Assembly: GCF_003432065.1 (NCBI RefSeq)
Contig: NZ_QWDE01000001.1
Span: 62,001-126,000 of the forward strand
DNA: 64,000 nucleotides
DNA from: Mucilaginibacter terrenus
GTDB lineage: Bacteria > Bacteroidota > Bacteroidia > Sphingobacteriales > Sphingobacteriaceae
Direction of reading: 5' to 3'
This document shows positions 61,860 to 64,000 of this stretch, piece after piece (the first letter of the stretch is position 1; each line of letters starts with the position of its first letter). A program made the position numbers and the translations under genes. The notes below the pieces were generated by a model, which was not told where the DNA came from, made no database searches, and saw only the letters and a program-made list of their open reading frames with translations.

Positions 61860-62822
61860 ATGGAAGAGTCGAGAAAAGAGTATTTAGTAAAAGGATATAT
61901 TGAGGGAACTGCCACGACTTCAGAAAGGGAAGAGCTATTATCTTGGTATAGGGCAGAAGGCAATGAAGCGCGCTTATCTCCATATCAAAGCGAATCCGAG
62001 GAGAATGAAGCAAAAAAAAGAATTTTTAATAATATACAGCAGCAAGTAAAAGCCACAGGGCCAAGTAAGTCACTTACCTTGTCCAGGTTAGCTATAGCTG
62101 CATCAGTAATAGTAATTGTTTGTCTTGCCATATTTTGGAGTACCAATAAGGGAAATTCTGCTGTTGAGTTGGCTACCGTTACTACTAAAGCCGGCGAAAG
62201 AAAGATTATTGAATTAACGGATGGCTCAAAAATTTGGCTGAGCGCAAAAAGCTCTCTTATTTACCCGGTGGCTTTCAACGGACGTACTAGAGAAGTAACG
62301 TTTACTGGTGAAGCTTTCTTCGATATAGCTAAAGATAAAAAACATCCTTTTATTGTTCATACAGCTAACACCAGCACTAGAGTACTCGGAACAAGCTTTA
62401 ACATTAGATCTTTTACAGAGCACGAGGATGTAGTCATTGCGTTATTCACCGGCAAGGTTTCCTTTGCCGGCGACAAAAAAGATGTGACTTTATTGCCGAA
62501 CAATCAAATTGTTTATAACAAAAAGACAAACCTTACTAAGGTACTGCCCATACCTGATGTTAGCGCCATCTTAGGCCGGCATAATGGATATTATGAGTAC
62601 AAAAATGTACCCGCTAAGGAGGTAGTGGAAGATATCACCAGATTGTATAATCTCCAGGTAAAAGTGCAAGGTGGAGTAAAAGATTGTACGTTTTTTGGCC
62701 GGATAAAACCAGGTGAAAGTCCTGAAAAATTCCTGAAGAAAATGGCATTCGTGGTTAATGCCAAAATGACTCAAAAAGATAGTGTATGGACGATCAAAGG
62801 AGGAGGGTGCAATTTGAAATAA
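61860..62822 (+). CDS. FecR-family anti-sigma factor
   Basis: This 320-residue inner-membrane protein has a cytoplasmic N-terminal part that binds the sigma factor (MEESRKEYLVKGYIEGTATTSEREELLSWY), one transmembrane helix (about 76-95, LAIAASVIVIVCLAIFW) and a periplasmic FecR domain (AELATVTTKAGERKIIELTDGSKIWLSAKSSLIYP, FTGEAFFDIAKDKKHPFIVHT, TRVLGTSFNIRSF) with a C-terminal DUF4974 domain (YYEYKNVPAKEVVEDITRLYNLQV, DSVWTIKGGG). It transmits the signal from the STN domain of the receptor to the sigma factor. Confidence 0.93.
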   Translation: MEESRKEYLVKGYIEGTATTSEREELLSWYRAEGNEARLSPYQSESEENEAKKRIFNNIQQQVKATGPSKSLTLSRLAIAASVIVIVCLAIFWSTNKGNSAVELATVTTKAGERKIIELTDGSKIWLSAKSSLIYPVAFNGRTREVTFTGEAFFDIAKDKKHPFIVHTANTSTRVLGTSFNIRSFTEHEDVVIALFTGKVSFAGDKKDVTLLPNNQIVYNKKTNLTKVLPIPDVSAILGRHNGYYEYKNVPAKEVVEDITRLYNLQVKVQGGVKDCTFFGRIKPGESPEKFLKKMAFVVNAKMTQKDSVWTIKGGGCNLK

Positions 62823-62844
62823 CGATATACTCTCATCAAAAGAT

Positions 62845-62877
62845 CAGTAGTCGCCCCGTGCGAGGGGGCGCTTACTG
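62845..62877. promoter_or_regulatory. Hairpin between the FecR and SusC genes
   Basis: CAGTA + CGCCCC (62845-62849 and 62852-62857) pair with GGGGCG + TACTG (62865-62870 and 62873-62877), separated by a symmetric 2-base internal bulge and a 7-base loop. No T-run follows, so it is more likely a leader structure of the receptor gene than a terminator. Confidence 0.4.
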
Positions 62878-62966
62878 TATCAAAAAAACATCCAACAAAC
62901 AGCTATACCTCCATGGCGTGCAACCCAGGGTACTTGCTAATTTTTAACGTTTTATTGAGTGAATAT

Positions 62967-64000
62967 ATGAAAAATAATGTATCCCGCTATATGGGACGCA
63001 AGTACATGCTTTTTATGAAGATAAGCACCATTGTTCTGATCATTTTATGTAGTTCAGGTATTCTTGTAGCCGCAACTGACGCTAACGGACAGGATGTACT
63101 CAAGAAGCATGTTACCGTTGAATTTAAAAATATCCTGTTAAGTGAAGCCCTCGAAAATATTTCTGCTGCTTCCGGTGTAAAGTTTACCTATAACGGATCG
63201 GTGGCTAATAGCAATGCCCGCGTGTCTGTTAAGGTAGTTGACAAGGAGCTTGGCACAGTGTTAATTTATGCTCTTGATAAAACACCTTTTACATTTTCGG
63301 TACTTGAAGACGAGATATTGATTAAATATCAGCAGAAAGCTCCGGTTATAAGTAAGCCAAAACAGCTACAGCGCATTGTAACAGGTAAAGTTGTAGACGA
63401 AAAGGGAGAAGCTTTGCCGGGCGTAACTGTACGTGTGAAGGGCACCACAAGGGGCGGCATTACCGATGTTGCGGGAAAATATCAAGTTCAGGTAAACGAC
63501 GAAACAGAGGTTTTGGTTTTTGGGTTTATTGGGTACATAACCCAGGAAATAGCAGTTAACGATCAAAAAGTAATTGATGTTAAACTTGTGCCGCAGCCGC
63601 AAAATGAGTTAAAGGAGGTGGCAGTTGTTGCTTACGGAACTCAGCGGAAAGTTAGTTTGGTAGGTGCGCAATCTACCGTTGATGTAGACGAATTGAAACA
63701 ACCCGTTGCCAATCTTTCTACTTTACTAGCAGGAAGGTTGTCTGGTATAGTTGGTGTACAACGTTCCGGTGAGCCTGGTTCCAACAGCGCAAACATATGG
63801 ATACGCGGTATTTCAACCTTTACTAACAATAGTACAGGACCTTTGGTACTGGTAGATGGTGTTACGCGTTCGATAGACAATCTCGATCCGCAGGACATTC
63901 AATCTTTTACCATCTTAAAGGATGCGTCAGCTACTGCTGTTTACGGCGTAAGGGGCGCTAACGGTGTTATCTTGGTGCAAACCAAGCGTGGGAAATCAGG
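62967..64000 (+). CDS. SusC-type TonB-dependent receptor with STN domain (cut by window edge)
   Basis: The frame is open from the ATG at 62967 to the window end, over 340 codons. It shows a signal region (ISTIVLIILCSSGILVAATDA), an STN secretin/TonB short domain (HVTVEFKNILLSEALENISAASGVKFTYNG), a carboxypeptidase-like domain (IVTGKVVDEKGEALPGVTVRVKGTTRGGITDVAGKYQV) and the SusC plug (KEVAVVAYGTQRKVSLVGAQST, NIWIRGISTFTNNSTGPLVLVDGV, TILKDASATAVYGVRGANGVILVQTKRGKSG). The STN domain marks a transducer that signals through the FecR/ECF pair immediately upstream. The barrel and any SusD partner are outside the window. Confidence 0.93.
   Translation, partial: MKNNVSRYMGRKYMLFMKISTIVLIILCSSGILVAATDANGQDVLKKHVTVEFKNILLSEALENISAASGVKFTYNGSVANSNARVSVKVVDKELGTVLIYALDKTPFTFSVLEDEILIKYQQKAPVISKPKQLQRIVTGKVVDEKGEALPGVTVRVKGTTRGGITDVAGKYQVQVNDETEVLVFGFIGYITQEIAVNDQKVIDVKLVPQPQNELKEVAVVAYGTQRKVSLVGAQSTVDVDELKQPVANLSTLLAGRLSGIVGVQRSGEPGSNSANIWIRGISTFTNNSTGPLVLVDGVTRSIDNLDPQDIQSFTILKDASATAVYGVRGANGVILVQTKRGKS

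Noticed and set aside
1-64000. CRISPR arrays, rRNA and complete tRNA genes
   Set aside because: I saw no regularly spaced repeats or rRNA-like stretches, and the only tRNA-like sequence is the short 3'-end-like word at 59422.

Overview
The window reads as a chromosomal segment of a member of the Bacteroidota, most likely the Sphingobacteriaceae (Mucilaginibacter- or Pedobacter-like). The evidence is two complete SusC/SusD pairs, a third partial SusC-type receptor behind an ECF sigma/FecR pair, DUF3823, DUF1735/DUF4361, DUF6377 and DUF4965-type proteins, -7 promoter boxes of the form TAnnTTTG, and A-rich upstream regions in place of strong Shine-Dalgarno sites. I see no rRNA, tRNA or CRISPR array. 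This is an assignment by family recognition; no search was run.

Layout. 1-5.1 kb: a cut ThuA-like gene, a HAD phosphatase, an NTF2-like protein divergent from methionine aminopeptidase, a DUF2200 protein and a GH97 glycosidase. 5.1-11.05 kb: an accessory stretch with a 60-residue protein, two lipoproteins, a REP-associated transposase, a low-GC two-gene cassette (a 325-residue protein plus a four-helix membrane protein, overlapping by 4 bases) and a RepA/RecA-like ATPase. REP-like sequences bracket both the transposase and the cassette. 11-19 kb: mixed metabolic and envelope genes (DUF4965 protein, thioesterase, luciferase-like monooxygenase, membrane-anchored GH25 lysozyme, PI-PLC/GDPD-like enzyme, SDR/DUF2867 protein).

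19.1-33.6 kb is a polysaccharide utilisation locus that looks aimed at alpha-mannan. A membrane-spanning kelch/winged-helix regulator is followed by SusC, SusD, DUF3823, an unclassified TIM-barrel-like enzyme, GH92 and GH76. The expected sequence is GH76 backbone cleavage, uptake through SusC/D and periplasmic GH92 trimming; the unclassified protein is the unknown in the pathway. 33.6-36 kb holds small genes. 36-48.5 kb is a second glycan locus: GH95 fucosidase, a sugar-kinase-like phosphotransferase, GH109 alpha-N-acetylgalactosaminidase, a DUF6377 regulator, SusC and SusD. The set suits fucose- and GalNAc-containing glycans.

49-59 kb: a small membrane protein, an APC permease with a DUF389 membrane protein, and an RND efflux operon (small membrane protein, TolC-like, AcrB-like, adaptor). 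59.07-60.06 kb has no convincing gene: a GC-rich patch with a perfect 13-bp hairpin, an intrinsic terminator, a tRNA-3'-end-like word and tandem 9-mers, then very AT-rich DNA, which looks like an integration scar. 60-64 kb: a DUF1735/DUF4361 surface lipoprotein, then an ECF sigma factor, a FecR anti-sigma factor and an STN-containing SusC receptor that runs off the end, a classic trans-envelope signalling set.
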